DNA of 64,000 bases from Nitrospirota bacterium (GTDB lineage: Bacteria > Nitrospirota > Thermodesulfovibrionia > Thermodesulfovibrionales > Magnetobacteriaceae), in assembly GCA_015233895.1 (NCBI GenBank), contig JADFXG010000005.1:1-64000 (forward strand), written 5' to 3'. Made by a program: the position numbers and the translations under genes. Position 1 is the first letter of the stretch; each line of letters opens with the position of its first letter. This document shows positions 1 to 8,238 of this stretch, one piece after another. The notes under the pieces were generated by a model. That model did no database searches and was not told the origin of the DNA. It saw nothing but the letters and a program-made list of their open reading frames with translations.

Positions 1-51
1 ACTCATTGTGTCATGCCTCCTTTTTGTTATAACTGATAATATAATTCAGTT
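1..51 (-). promoter_or_regulatory. Ribosome binding site and start codon of a gene leaving the window
   Basis: On the minus strand a GGAGG (positions 20-16) is followed nine bases later by ATG at positions 6-4, so another minus-strand gene begins here and only its first two codons are inside the window. Just upstream an exact inverted repeat AACTGA/TCAGTT (31-36 and 46-51) with an AT-only spacer could be an operator or part of a promoter. It lies downstream of the truncated kinase gene, so the outgoing gene may belong to the same operon. Confidence 0.4.
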
Positions 52-93
52 AGGCAGTTTCTGAAAATATACTTTCCAAAAAATGCTCTCTAA

Positions 94-669
94 TTAGACT
101 TCATGACACAGTTTTTTGAACACTCTCGAAATTTCCGACAAATCAGCCCTGTCTTTATTGGTCAGAGGAGGCAGATTTAAGGCTATTCCCGGCAGGTTTA
201 CTCCGGCACGGCTTGTCAGCTTTCCGCCCTTTATGGCCGTACAAATTAACCCATTGTCTGTTATTTCTGAAACTATAAGAGTGATAGCTCCGTCATCAAG
301 TAAAATCCGGCTCCCTGCGGTTACTACTGATGCCATCTGGGGATAATTTACACACACACCGGCACTGCTGCCCATAAATTCTTCTTCTGAGGGAATAAGT
401 TTTACACGGTCTCCGGCACTCAGCGTTAATGGCGTATCAATGGGACCAACTCTGAGTTTTCTGCCCTTGATGTCAGCTCCAATTTTAACAGAGGATGACA
501 CACTCCTGACGGTTTTAACCAACTCCGCCATCTCACCCTGCGCCACATAAGACATGTTCAGGCGAAAGGCCGTAACTCCGGCAGTGATTAACTCTCTGAG
601 CGTGTTTTTGTCTTTACTAACCGGCCCTATGGTAGCATGGATTTGCAAAGTGCTGTTTTTAACTAACAT
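94..669 (-). CDS. Pyruvate-kinase-like protein, N-terminal part only
   Basis: The 191 residues match the start of pyruvate kinase. They include the first barrel strand with ATIGP and FRLN motifs (residues 13-17 and 35-38), a DIKG segment (residues 66-69), a beta-barrel B-domain with LLDDG (near 123) and the return segment GVNLPG...LP.LT (near 155-170). The family is normally about 470-590 residues. Here the reading frame ends just after re-entry into the barrel, so the catalytic lysine, the Mg-binding acids and the C-terminal regulatory domain are all absent. The gene overlaps the end of the NDH-2 gene by 11 bases, which implies co-transcription. It is either a decayed pyruvate kinase or a kept domain with another role; it should not catalyse the standard reaction. 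Confidence 0.75.
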   Translation of the reverse strand: MLVKNSTLQIHATIGPVSKDKNTLRELITAGVTAFRLNMSYVAQGEMAELVKTVRSVSSSVKIGADIKGRKLRVGPIDTPLTLSAGDRVKLIPSEEEFMGSSAGVCVNYPQMASVVTAGSRILLDDGAITLIVSEITDNGLICTAIKGGKLTSRAGVNLPGIALNLPPLTNKDRADLSEISRVFKKLCHEV

Positions 670-1996
670 CCGGCGGGCGCTTTGGCTTAGGAGCAGGGAA
701 AATCAACCGTATTGCTCTCTCAAGGAATAAATAGTCGACTGCCCAGTTAATCAGCACCATTACGCGGTTTCTAAAACCAATAAGATTCATCAGATGAATG
801 ACAAGCCACAGTATCCACGCAATAAAACCGGTAAAGGTCTTTTTGCCGATAAGGGCAACTGCTGAATTACGTCCGATTGTCACCATAGCCCCTCTGTCTT
901 TATAAGTAAACGGCTGCAGAGGCTTATCAGCAATTGAGGCAAGAATATTTTTAGCGGTTAAAACCCCCTGCTGAAGTGCTACCGGGGCTGTCATAGGAAG
1001 CTGCCTTCGCCCCTCATCAATTGAGGATACATCCCCAATGGCAAATACCTCAGGGTATGCCTCAAGAGCAAGCGTGGGCAGCACCCGTACCAGATTGTTG
1101 CGAGTTACGGGAGTTCCCCACTTTTCTGTAATCGGGTCGGCACACACTCCCGCAGTCCAAACCACAGTTTCTGTCGGAATCACCCCTTTGTCTTTCAGGT
1201 GCACGGTCTGTCCGGTAACATGGGAGACAAAGGTCTGAAGCATTATCTCAACCCCCATCCGGCTGAGTTTGTTTTGTGCATAGTCTCTGAGATTTTTAGG
1301 GAAAGTCAGCAGAAGACTGTTTGCTGCCTCAATTAAGATTATATGGACATAGTTAAAGTCTATAGCAGGGTAGTCTTTTTTAAACGGCCCGTGAATCAGC
1401 TCGGCAAGTGCGCCGGAGAATTCCACTCCCGTAGGCCCCCCTCCCACTATCGTAAAGGTAAGCAGACTCTGCTTCTGCGTTTCAGATATTTTCCTTGACG
1501 CAAGCTCAAAACAGTTCAGGATGTGGTTTCTTAACTCAACCCCCTGATGAAGATTTTTAAGTTGAAACGTATGCTGAGCTGCCCCCGGAGTGTCAAAAAA
1601 CTGAGTCACCGTACCGGTTGCCAGCACCAGATAGTCATAGTGAATGGCGTAGCCAGAGCTTTTTACTATTTTATTTGCAAAATCTATTTTTTCAATATCA
1701 GCCATAATAAACTTTACGTTAGAATATTTCCTTAATGTACTCCTTATAGGATAGACAATGTCCTCAGGTTCAAGTTCTGCTGCAGCTACCTGATAAAGAA
1801 GAGGAAAAAACGTGTGATAGTTATTTCTGTCAACAAGCAGAACATCAACATTTTTTTTGTTAGCGAGGGATTTTGCTGCCCAAAGCCCGCCAAAACCCGC
1901 CCCCACGATAACAACACGCTTGCGCCCTTGCTGTTTATCCGCCCCCGCCCCTGCCCCCTGATATATATCCGCTGCTCTGTCCATAGCGCTGTTCAA
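659..1996 (-). CDS. ndh: Type II NADH dehydrogenase (NDH-2 family FAD oxidoreductase)
   Basis: This is a single-subunit, non-proton-pumping NADH:quinone oxidoreductase. The N-terminal FAD-binding Rossmann motif GAGFGG lies near residue 32, the LATG segment near 125 and a second NAD-binding motif GGGPTG near 186. The FAD-contacting AIGD motif is near residue 320. A hydrophobic C-terminal stretch (about 380-430, rich in W, I and L) fits the membrane-anchoring helix of NDH-2. At 445 residues it has family length. The longest frame starts at a TTG, with an in-frame ATG four codons later; neither has a good Shine-Dalgarno sequence. It would feed electrons into the quinone pool and shares a transcript with the truncated pyruvate-kinase-like gene downstream. 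Confidence 0.85.
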   Translation of the reverse strand: MNSAMDRAADIYQGAGAGADKQQGRKRVVIVGAGFGGLWAAKSLANKKNVDVLLVDRNNYHTFFPLLYQVAAAELEPEDIVYPIRSTLRKYSNVKFIMADIEKIDFANKIVKSSGYAIHYDYLVLATGTVTQFFDTPGAAQHTFQLKNLHQGVELRNHILNCFELASRKISETQKQSLLTFTIVGGGPTGVEFSGALAELIHGPFKKDYPAIDFNYVHIILIEAANSLLLTFPKNLRDYAQNKLSRMGVEIMLQTFVSHVTGQTVHLKDKGVIPTETVVWTAGVCADPITEKWGTPVTRNNLVRVLPTLALEAYPEVFAIGDVSSIDEGRRQLPMTAPVALQQGVLTAKNILASIADKPLQPFTYKDRGAMVTIGRNSAVALIGKKTFTGFIAWILWLVIHLMNLIGFRNRVMVLINWAVDYLFLERAIRLIFPAPKPKRPPDVS

Positions 1997-2108
1997 TACA
2001 TAATATATAAAACCTGACGATTATATCAATATGACGTTTTAATTATTTAAAAATTATGTTACAATGATGGAATGTGAGAGTTGACAATATCACAAGAGGC
2101 AGGAACAG

Positions 2109-2495
2109 ATGAGAAGAATAGTGGTAAAAGAAACGTATAAGGATGGGCAGGTGATTTTTAAGGAATCCAGTTACGGCGAAGGTACCTATGTGATTCTTAG
2201 CGGGAAAGTGCACATCGTAAAAAAAATCAATAATGTTGATATAGTTATAGCTACCTTAGAAAAAGGAGATTATTTCGGCGAAATGAGTTATCTCGACAGA
2301 CAACCACGTTCAGCCTCGGCTGTAGCTGTGGGAGAGGTGCAGTGCGGTTTGCTTGATAAGAATTTTCTTGAAGATGAAATCAATAAAACCTCAGAAGAAT
2401 TCAGATTAATATTAAACACTTTGGTTGAAAGGCTAAGACAGACCACATCGCAGCTTGTGTCGCTGACAGCAGAAAATCATCTTTTGAAAAAATAG
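2109..2495 (+). CDS. Stand-alone cyclic nucleotide-binding domain protein
   Basis: The 128-residue protein is essentially one CAP-type cNMP-binding beta-roll (residues 5-110) plus a short helical tail. The phosphate-binding cassette is clear: FGEMS followed by an R-S-A sequence near residues 58-72, with the arginine that holds the cyclic phosphate. There is no helix-turn-helix and no enzyme domain, so it is a sensor or adaptor rather than a Crp-type regulator. An RBS-like GAGGCAGGA lies just before the ATG. It lies 145 bp before a HEAT-repeat class III adenylate cyclase on the same strand, so the two may form a local second-messenger pair; that link is inferred from position only. Confidence 0.85.
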   Translation: MRRIVVKETYKDGQVIFKESSYGEGTYVILSGKVHIVKKINNVDIVIATLEKGDYFGEMSYLDRQPRSASAVAVGEVQCGLLDKNFLEDEINKTSEEFRLILNTLVERLRQTTSQLVSLTAENHLLKK

Positions 2496-2640
2496 AGACA
2501 ATATCCTGTTGCTGCAGCTAAACATGCTGTAGCTGACAGAGTTAGTGCCATGCAGAAGGATAACGGCGCTCGTTTGATTTGAATGACATAAGAGAGGATA
2601 TAGTAATTACAGATCCACTATGGACGTATTGAACTAAGCT

Positions 2641-4695
2641 ATGTTTGAAGGAATAAGAATAAAGAAGATTCTGGTCAGGCTTGAAGATGCAAAGACTGAG
2701 GACGAGCAGAATAAGGCAATAGATGATTTAATATCATTTGGGAGTGCTGCCTTTATTCGTGTTGTTGACATATTCAGGAGCAGGCGTATCAATTATGAGC
2801 GGTTTCACTACATTGTACAAAGGATTTGCGACGAAAGCTGCCTTTATGAGGTGTTACCCCTGATAGGTGACAGACAAAGTGATGTCAGAATGGTAGCTAA
2901 GGAATTGATCCTGAAAAAATGGAAAGAGCAGTCAATCCCTTTTCTTATAGAATACCTTAAGTCTTCTGATATGACTGTTCGGGCTAACGCCACCGAGTTG
3001 CTGGGTGTGATAAAAAGCCAGCAAGCTGTGCCTAAGCTCATTACTATTTTTAACGAATGTGATTCTGAAACAAAGAAAAATATAATCAAAATATTGTCTG
3101 AAACCGGAGGCCCTGCAGCGTCAAAGGTGATAATGGGGGCTCTTAACGACAGTGTACTTTCAGTCAGAGTGGCTGCAGTAAAAGCACTGGGTGCCATGAA
3201 AGACCATGATGCAGTGAAGCTCTTAACAGAGAAACTCTCCGAGGAGGACACACAAATCAGACGAGCCACTTTGGAGGCTCTTGGCTCTATTGGGGACAAA
3301 CGGGCGGCACTCCCCATGCTGTTAATGCTCAGAGACACCGATATGATAATCAGGCAAAAAGCCGTTGAGTATATCCTCCAGGTGGCAGACTCTGAGGTCA
3401 TACCGGATGTTATAGCGTTAATGAGAGACAGGGATGTTAATGTAAGACGTTGTGCTGTGGATGTTTTAAATGGCCTAAAGGATTCAAGAACATCAGAGGT
3501 GCTGCTTAAAGCCATGAAAGACTCCGACTGGTGGGTACGGCAGATTGCCACAGATGCGCTGTCGGAACTTAAGGGAGAAAATATAGTCAGGTTTTTTGTA
3601 ACCATGCTTAAGGATTCTACTGATGAGAGTATGCGGCGGCTGGCGGCTGAGTTTTTTTCAAAGGTGCCGGATGAGTCGGCTCTTGAGCCTTTAATTCATG
3701 CCCTTGATGACACTGACTGGTGGGTTAGAGAGAAAGCTGTGACAGCTCTCGGTGCGTTGAAAAATAAGCGGGCTGTGGAGCCTCTTTCTAAATTAATGGA
3801 AGATGAGGAAATAAAAGGAGTTATACCGGATGCTCTCTTTAAAATTGGAGGCGCTGAGGTTATCCCGCCATTACTTGCTTTAATGAATGACAGGCAGAAA
3901 CGTGTGCGTATTGAGGCCCTTAAAGCGCTGGGGAAACTTAAGAACCCTGATTCAGTACCGCACATCAAGGAGCTTCTCAATGACGACGATGATGATATTA
4001 AGATTGAGGCTGTTGACACCTTAAAAAAAATCACAGGGAAATTATTCAGAATCGGAGATGGTAAGTCACAGGAGACAGGAGCCATTGGAACTAAGACCGT
4101 TGTTGGCCACATGCTTCCTGAAGGCTCCATTCAAACCGAGGCTATCCTTGTCGTTGACTTATGTGATTCAACTGGTATCGCCAACAGATACGGAGATCAG
4201 TTCGCCCTTAACCTTACAAAAACACTCACAGAAACTGCAAAACCCATTTCACGGCGTGAACAGGCTCAATTTTCAAAGAGTACCGGAGACGGCTTTCTTA
4301 TAACGTTTCCCAAAATTAGAAACGCTGTTAACTTTGCTTTAGACCTGCTCAGAGAGATAGCTAAGTATAATGAGGCCACTGAGGATTCGGCACACATAGA
4401 CCTGCGTTTTGCCATTAACTTTGGTGAGACGAGAACTGATGCTAAAGGTGACAGACTTGGGGTTGCCACCAATATGACTTTTCGCGTAGAGGGTGTAAAG
4501 TCTGCCGATTTAAAACCATTAGAGGGTGGAATGAAACCTGAAGACATGCCCCTTGTAAACAGAATATTTGTAACTGAGCACGTAGTTGGCGAGGCAGCTA
4601 AAATGCAAGGAATAAAAGTTCAGCCGGTCGGATTTTTTGAACTAAAAGGAATTGCCGGCCTTCATAAAGTGTTTGAACTTAAATGCACGGGTTAA
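2641..4695 (+). CDS. HEAT-repeat protein with C-terminal class III adenylate cyclase domain
   Basis: Residues 20-465 form a long run of HEAT-like helical repeats of about 31 residues, with recurring patterns such as DWWVR, VR..A..AL and L..L. A class III nucleotide cyclase domain follows at about residues 498-684. Its catalytic residues can be read: metal-binding Asp506 (VVDLCDS) and Asp550 (STGDG), purine-specifying Lys546 and probable Asp604, and transition-state Asn611 and Arg615. The Lys/Asp pair points to ATP as substrate and cAMP as product. There is no transmembrane segment or signal peptide, so the protein is cytoplasmic, and the HEAT array is probably a partner-binding sensor. No strong Shine-Dalgarno sequence precedes the ATG. 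The cNMP-binding protein just upstream is a candidate target. Confidence 0.85.
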   Translation: MFEGIRIKKILVRLEDAKTEDEQNKAIDDLISFGSAAFIRVVDIFRSRRINYERFHYIVQRICDESCLYEVLPLIGDRQSDVRMVAKELILKKWKEQSIPFLIEYLKSSDMTVRANATELLGVIKSQQAVPKLITIFNECDSETKKNIIKILSETGGPAASKVIMGALNDSVLSVRVAAVKALGAMKDHDAVKLLTEKLSEEDTQIRRATLEALGSIGDKRAALPMLLMLRDTDMIIRQKAVEYILQVADSEVIPDVIALMRDRDVNVRRCAVDVLNGLKDSRTSEVLLKAMKDSDWWVRQIATDALSELKGENIVRFFVTMLKDSTDESMRRLAAEFFSKVPDESALEPLIHALDDTDWWVREKAVTALGALKNKRAVEPLSKLMEDEEIKGVIPDALFKIGGAEVIPPLLALMNDRQKRVRIEALKALGKLKNPDSVPHIKELLNDDDDDIKIEAVDTLKKITGKLFRIGDGKSQETGAIGTKTVVGHMLPEGSIQTEAILVVDLCDSTGIANRYGDQFALNLTKTLTETAKPISRREQAQFSKSTGDGFLITFPKIRNAVNFALDLLREIAKYNEATEDSAHIDLRFAINFGETRTDAKGDRLGVATNMTFRVEGVKSADLKPLEGGMKPEDMPLVNRIFVTEHVVGEAAKMQGIKVQPVGFFELKGIAGLHKVFELKCTG

Positions 4696-4849
4696 TGCGG
4701 CAGGCGGATTAGAAACAAAGTGCGCTGCCATAAAAATTTTATGCGGTTATGTAATTAAAAAAAAATATTTGGAATACTACTTTTTTTTTTATATTGTTTT
4801 GATTATAATAGCGTGAGTTAAAAAAATATATGCCAGAGAGGTTATAAAG

Positions 4850-5449
4850 ATGGCTGGTAAACTAGTTTATTTTTTGTTATTAGTAGTAGTGATGGTTGCA
4901 ATGCCTGTTTATTCAGAAGCTCAGGATAACACGACAACAATGGACAATTCAACGGAAAATGATGTTCCCAAATTTGTAACAACAAAGCCACAGTTTACAG
5001 AGGGGATTTTCCCGTGTTCTAATTGTCATGCCGCAATGACACCCAACCGCCAAAGGCGCGAGCTTTCCTTTCACACGGAAATCCAGTTAAATCATGCAAA
5101 AAGACAGCGTTGGTGCCTGGACTGCCACGACGCAGATAATCGTAACGTGCTGAAACTGGCTAATGGCGACCATGTGACTTTTGAAGAATCCTATAATCTT
5201 TGCGGGCAATGCCACGGTAACATTTTCAGGGATTGGAAAACAGGGATTCATGGTAAAAGGATAGGATATTGGAACGGAGATAAGACCTATTATCTGTGCG
5301 TGAACTGCCATAATCCGCACTCGCCGCATTTTAAACCCTTAAAGCCGCTTCCTATGCCTGCTCATCCGCAAGATGTCACAAAAATAAAAAGCACTACATC
5401 AATTGAAGTTGACGGCAGGAAACTCTACATACCTGTGTATGAAAAGTGA
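4850..5449 (+). CDS. Tetrahaem c-type cytochrome, periplasmic
   Basis: A Sec signal peptide (residues 1-24, hydrophobic LVYFLLLVVVMVAM core) is followed by four CxxCH haem-attachment sites: CSNCH, CLDCH, CGQCH and CVNCH, all between about residues 62 and 160. Further histidines could be distal ligands. The protein is an electron carrier on the periplasmic side. The Fe-S subunit gene starts 16 bases after its stop and the NrfD gene follows, so the three should form one membrane redox complex of the cytochrome/Fe-S/NrfD kind, like the DsrJ-DsrO-DsrP part of Dsr complexes. An AT-rich stretch upstream has a TATAAT at 4804-4809 but no well-spaced -35 box. Confidence 0.85.
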   Translation: MAGKLVYFLLLVVVMVAMPVYSEAQDNTTTMDNSTENDVPKFVTTKPQFTEGIFPCSNCHAAMTPNRQRRELSFHTEIQLNHAKRQRWCLDCHDADNRNVLKLANGDHVTFEESYNLCGQCHGNIFRDWKTGIHGKRIGYWNGDKTYYLCVNCHNPHSPHFKPLKPLPMPAHPQDVTKIKSTTSIEVDGRKLYIPVYEK

Positions 5450-5464
5450 AGGACGGAGAAACTT

Positions 5465-6358
5465 ATGAATAGAAGAAATTTTCTAAAAACAGCAGCATTG
5501 GGAGTAGGCGGCATACTGCTTCCGGCAAAAGACAGTCCGGCATCTGTATGGGAGTCTTTTTTTCAGAAGTACTACAGGGAAATGAACGATAAAGAGAAAA
5601 AAGACGTTGTAGCAAGACTTGAGAAGGAATATGAAGAGAAATATAAAAAGCACATAAAAGTTAAAACTAATGCTCCGCTGCCCAAGGTACTTTATGGCTA
5701 CGGTCTTGATTTATCCCGTTGTGTTGGCTGCAGACGGTGCGTTTATGCTTGTGTTACCGAAAATAACCAGTCGCGCAATCCTCAAATTCAATATATAACA
5801 GTGTTACAGTTTGAACAGGGTGAGAAATGGGTCAGCGATCTTGAGGAATCCAATAAGTACTATAACCCGGAGACAGTGCCTGCTCCTGAGCACTTTTATA
5901 TGCCTGTTCAGTGCCAGCAATGTGAGAAGCCGCCTTGTGTGAAGGTATGCCCTACGCAGGCCACGTGGAAAGAGCCGGACGGAATAGTGGTGGTTGACTA
6001 TAACTGGTGCATAGGGTGCCGCTACTGTATGGCGGCGTGTCCGTATAACGCCCGTAAGTTTAATTGGGGAGAGCCGACTATACCAGTAGATGAGATAAAC
6101 ACAGAGACTCATTATCTTGGAAACAGGCCGCGCATTAAGGGCGCTGTTGAGAAGTGCACTTTCTGTATACAAAGAGTTCGGGAAAACCCCGGACGGTACC
6201 CTGCGTGCGTGGAGGTCTGTCCGGTTGGAGCACGGAAATTTGGCAATCTGCTTGACCCGGAAAGTGAGATTCGAGTTTTAATAGAAACTAAGCGTGTGTT
6301 TCGACTTAAAGAGGAGCTTAATACGCAGCCTAAGTTTTACTATTTCTTTAGTTTATAG
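5465..6358 (+). CDS. Tat-exported ferredoxin-like Fe-S subunit (DsrO/NrfC/DmsB type)
   Basis: The protein begins with a twin-arginine signal, NRRNFLKTAALG. Four cysteine clusters of the DmsB/NrfC arrangement follow: CVGCRRCVYAC (near residue 90), CQQCEKPPCVKVC (near 152), CIGCRYCMAAC (near 182) and CTFC...CVEVC (near 232-250). Together they would bind four [4Fe-4S] clusters. It would carry electrons between the tetrahaem cytochrome encoded before it and the quinone-binding NrfD subunit encoded seven to thirteen bases after it. At 297 residues it is slightly long, because about 50 charged residues separate the signal from the first cluster. Confidence 0.9.
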   Translation: MNRRNFLKTAALGVGGILLPAKDSPASVWESFFQKYYREMNDKEKKDVVARLEKEYEEKYKKHIKVKTNAPLPKVLYGYGLDLSRCVGCRRCVYACVTENNQSRNPQIQYITVLQFEQGEKWVSDLEESNKYYNPETVPAPEHFYMPVQCQQCEKPPCVKVCPTQATWKEPDGIVVVDYNWCIGCRYCMAACPYNARKFNWGEPTIPVDEINTETHYLGNRPRIKGAVEKCTFCIQRVRENPGRYPACVEVCPVGARKFGNLLDPESEIRVLIETKRVFRLKEELNTQPKFYYFFSL

Positions 6359-6370
6359 AGGAGAATGAAT

Positions 6371-7615
6371 ATGACATTGCTGCAATTTATCAGAGATTTA
6401 TTCAAAGAAATTACCAAAGGAAACAAAGCATATTTTATTTGGCTTGGCTTACTAAGCATAGTGATGTTAAATGCACTGGTTTCCTATATCATGCAGCTTA
6501 ATAATGGTTTGATAGTTACTCACATGAGAGATCAGGTCTCGTGGGGCTTTTACATATCAAACTTTACATTTTTAGTCGGTGTGGCTGCCGCTGCAGTAAT
6601 ACTGGTAATACCCTCGTATATTTATCATTTTAAACCAATCAAAGAGATAGTGCTTTTTGGTGAGATGATGGCTGTAACGGCAGTGCTGATGTGTTTAATG
6701 TTTATCACCGCGGATCTGGGTAAACCTCTGGTTGCATGGCATTTATTTATAACTCCGAACTTTCCGCGTTCAATACTCATGTGGGACGTAATAGTGTTAA
6801 ACGGCTACCTTATATTGAACACATTAGCCGTCTTTTATGTTCTCTTTAGTGCGGCTCACGGGCGTGAATATAAAATGGTCATTATGTGGCCATTGGTGCT
6901 AATATCAATACCGTGGGCGTTTAGTATTCACACGGTGACCGCTTTCTTATATAACGGTTTATCGTCAAGGCCATTTTGGAACGCCTCAATAACAGCACCT
7001 CGTTTTATCGCATCAGCAATGTGTTCGGGACCTGCACTTATGATACTTGTGTTTCAGGTAGCCAGAAAAGTCTCAGACATTGTGGTTAACGATAAGGCGA
7101 TTTTTAAGATAGCCGAGCTAATAGCATATGCTATGGGCATCAACCTTTTTCTGTATGCCTCTGAGATATTCAAAGAGTTTTACTCACAAAGCATTCATCT
7201 TGCTCCGATGGAGTATCTGTTTTTTGGACTAAAAGGCCACACGCTTTTAGTGCCGTTTACATGGGTTGCAATGGTGTGTAACCTTACAGGTTTTGTAATT
7301 TTTATGTCACCAAAACTTAGAAATCGTTTCTTGTTTTTAAACATAGCTTGTGTGCTTGTTTTTATAGGGGTTTATATTGAAAAGGGTATGGGCTTTGTAA
7401 TCCCCGGATTTGTGCCTGATACGTTAGGAGAGATATATGACTATTTACCATCATACATTGAGTTAAGCTTGAGTGCTGGTATCTGGGCATTTGGCGCCTT
7501 TTTCTACACACTTTTGCTTAAAATAGCTATCCCTATATATAAAGGGGAACTGAGTTTTCTTTCCCACAACATGAGACATAGCCTCAGAGACTTACACAAG
7601 CCAGCAGTTCATTGA
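6371..7615 (+). CDS. nrfD: NrfD/PsrC-family quinone-interacting membrane subunit
   Basis: This is a polytopic protein with about ten hydrophobic helices and the NrfD/PsrC pattern, including WGFYI near residue 57 and repeated aromatic/proline motifs in membrane helices. Members of this family oxidise or reduce quinone and hand electrons to a DmsB-type Fe-S subunit. The start chosen is the second of two nearby ATGs: GAGGAG at 6358-6363 is seven bases from the ATG at 6371 but only one base from the ATG at 6365. The stop overlaps the TTG start of the next gene (TTGA), so translation is coupled to AtpZ. The direction of electron flow cannot be read from the sequence. Confidence 0.85.
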   Translation: MTLLQFIRDLFKEITKGNKAYFIWLGLLSIVMLNALVSYIMQLNNGLIVTHMRDQVSWGFYISNFTFLVGVAAAAVILVIPSYIYHFKPIKEIVLFGEMMAVTAVLMCLMFITADLGKPLVAWHLFITPNFPRSILMWDVIVLNGYLILNTLAVFYVLFSAAHGREYKMVIMWPLVLISIPWAFSIHTVTAFLYNGLSSRPFWNASITAPRFIASAMCSGPALMILVFQVARKVSDIVVNDKAIFKIAELIAYAMGINLFLYASEIFKEFYSQSIHLAPMEYLFFGLKGHTLLVPFTWVAMVCNLTGFVIFMSPKLRNRFLFLNIACVLVFIGVYIEKGMGFVIPGFVPDTLGEIYDYLPSYIELSLSAGIWAFGAFFYTLLLKIAIPIYKGELSFLSHNMRHSLRDLHKPAVH

Positions 7616-7839
7616 CAGATAAAAAAAAATCCGGCCTGTTCAGGCACCTTTTCTTTGCCAGTCAGGTCGGATTAAATATTGTTGTTGCAACAGCAGTTGG
7701 ATATGCAATAGGGCGTGGGCTTGATTACTTATTCGGCACGACTCCTTGGTTAACTATTATTTTTTTGATTTTTGGTATCATTTCCGGCTTTTTTGAAACG
7801 TTTCGCCTTGTTCAAAAAGCGATAAAAGAAGATGATTAA
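7612..7839 (+). CDS. atpZ: AtpZ-like small membrane protein
   Basis: The 75-residue protein has two transmembrane helices (about 17-35 and 43-63) with a G-R-G-L-D-Y-L-F loop, the pattern of AtpZ/AtpI-type proteins (F0F1-ATPase assembly or Mg/Ca transport accessory). It starts at TTG, overlapping the stop codon of the NrfD gene by two bases. Its end overlaps the following atpI-like gene by eight bases. AtpZ normally precedes the ATP synthase genes, but none follow here. The assignment is good at family level, while its role beside a quinone redox complex is open. Confidence 0.7.
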   Translation: MTDKKKSGLFRHLFFASQVGLNIVVATAVGYAIGRGLDYLFGTTPWLTIIFLIFGIISGFFETFRLVQKAIKEDD

Positions 7840-8167
7840 GACCGTAACACTCTGCACCATCGTTTTGTCCATAGTGATATGTACAGTCCTGTACATTATG
7901 GGGTTTAGCGACACTGCCTTTAGTGTATTAATCGGGAGCTCTGTAACTTTAATCAATTTCATCCTTTTGTCATATGGAATTACAAAACTTTTGGACGCTA
8001 AACCAGTTGCGATTTTTTTTAATAGTTTTCGTTTGTTACTATTCATTGCAATATTTTCAACATTGATATATTTACGGCTTGCAAATGTGGTCGGATTATT
8101 TAGCGGTTTTACCATTACTATCGTAACAATCGCAGTTATTGGAATAATACATTCTAAAATAACTTAG
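7832..8167 (+). CDS. atpI: AtpI-like ATP synthase subunit I family protein
   Basis: This is a 111-residue protein with four predicted membrane helices (about 3-20, 26-48, 61-82 and 86-108) and almost no soluble part. Size, topology and position after AtpZ match the AtpI/subunit I family, which helps assemble the c-ring and has been linked to divalent cation transport. The start ATG lies inside the end of atpZ. The gene is followed by a hairpin and then a convergent gene, so the usual atpB-E-F genes are missing from this locus. Confidence 0.65.
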   Translation: MIKTVTLCTIVLSIVICTVLYIMGFSDTAFSVLIGSSVTLINFILLSYGITKLLDAKPVAIFFNSFRLLLFIAIFSTLIYLRLANVVGLFSGFTITIVTIAVIGIIHSKIT

Positions 8168-8181
8168 GTCTCAAATAAATA

Positions 8182-8208
8182 AGGGGGAAAGACAGAATCC
8201 TTCCCCCT
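8182..8208. terminator. Bidirectional hairpin between convergent genes
   Basis: AGGGGGAA and TTCCCCCT arms enclose a short GACAGAATC-type loop, followed by T-rich sequence on each side. It sits between the converging atpI-like and SDR genes and could end both transcripts. The same palindrome in variant form recurs at 18996-19022, again between convergent genes. Confidence 0.6.
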
Positions 8209-8238
8209 AAGTAAGTTCTTTTATGAAATTACTAAAAA

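Noticed and set aside
2844-3605. Long minus-strand open frame opposite the HEAT-repeat gene
   Set aside because: It is the shadow of repeated codons in the real gene; the translation is Ser/Thr-rich and matches no family.
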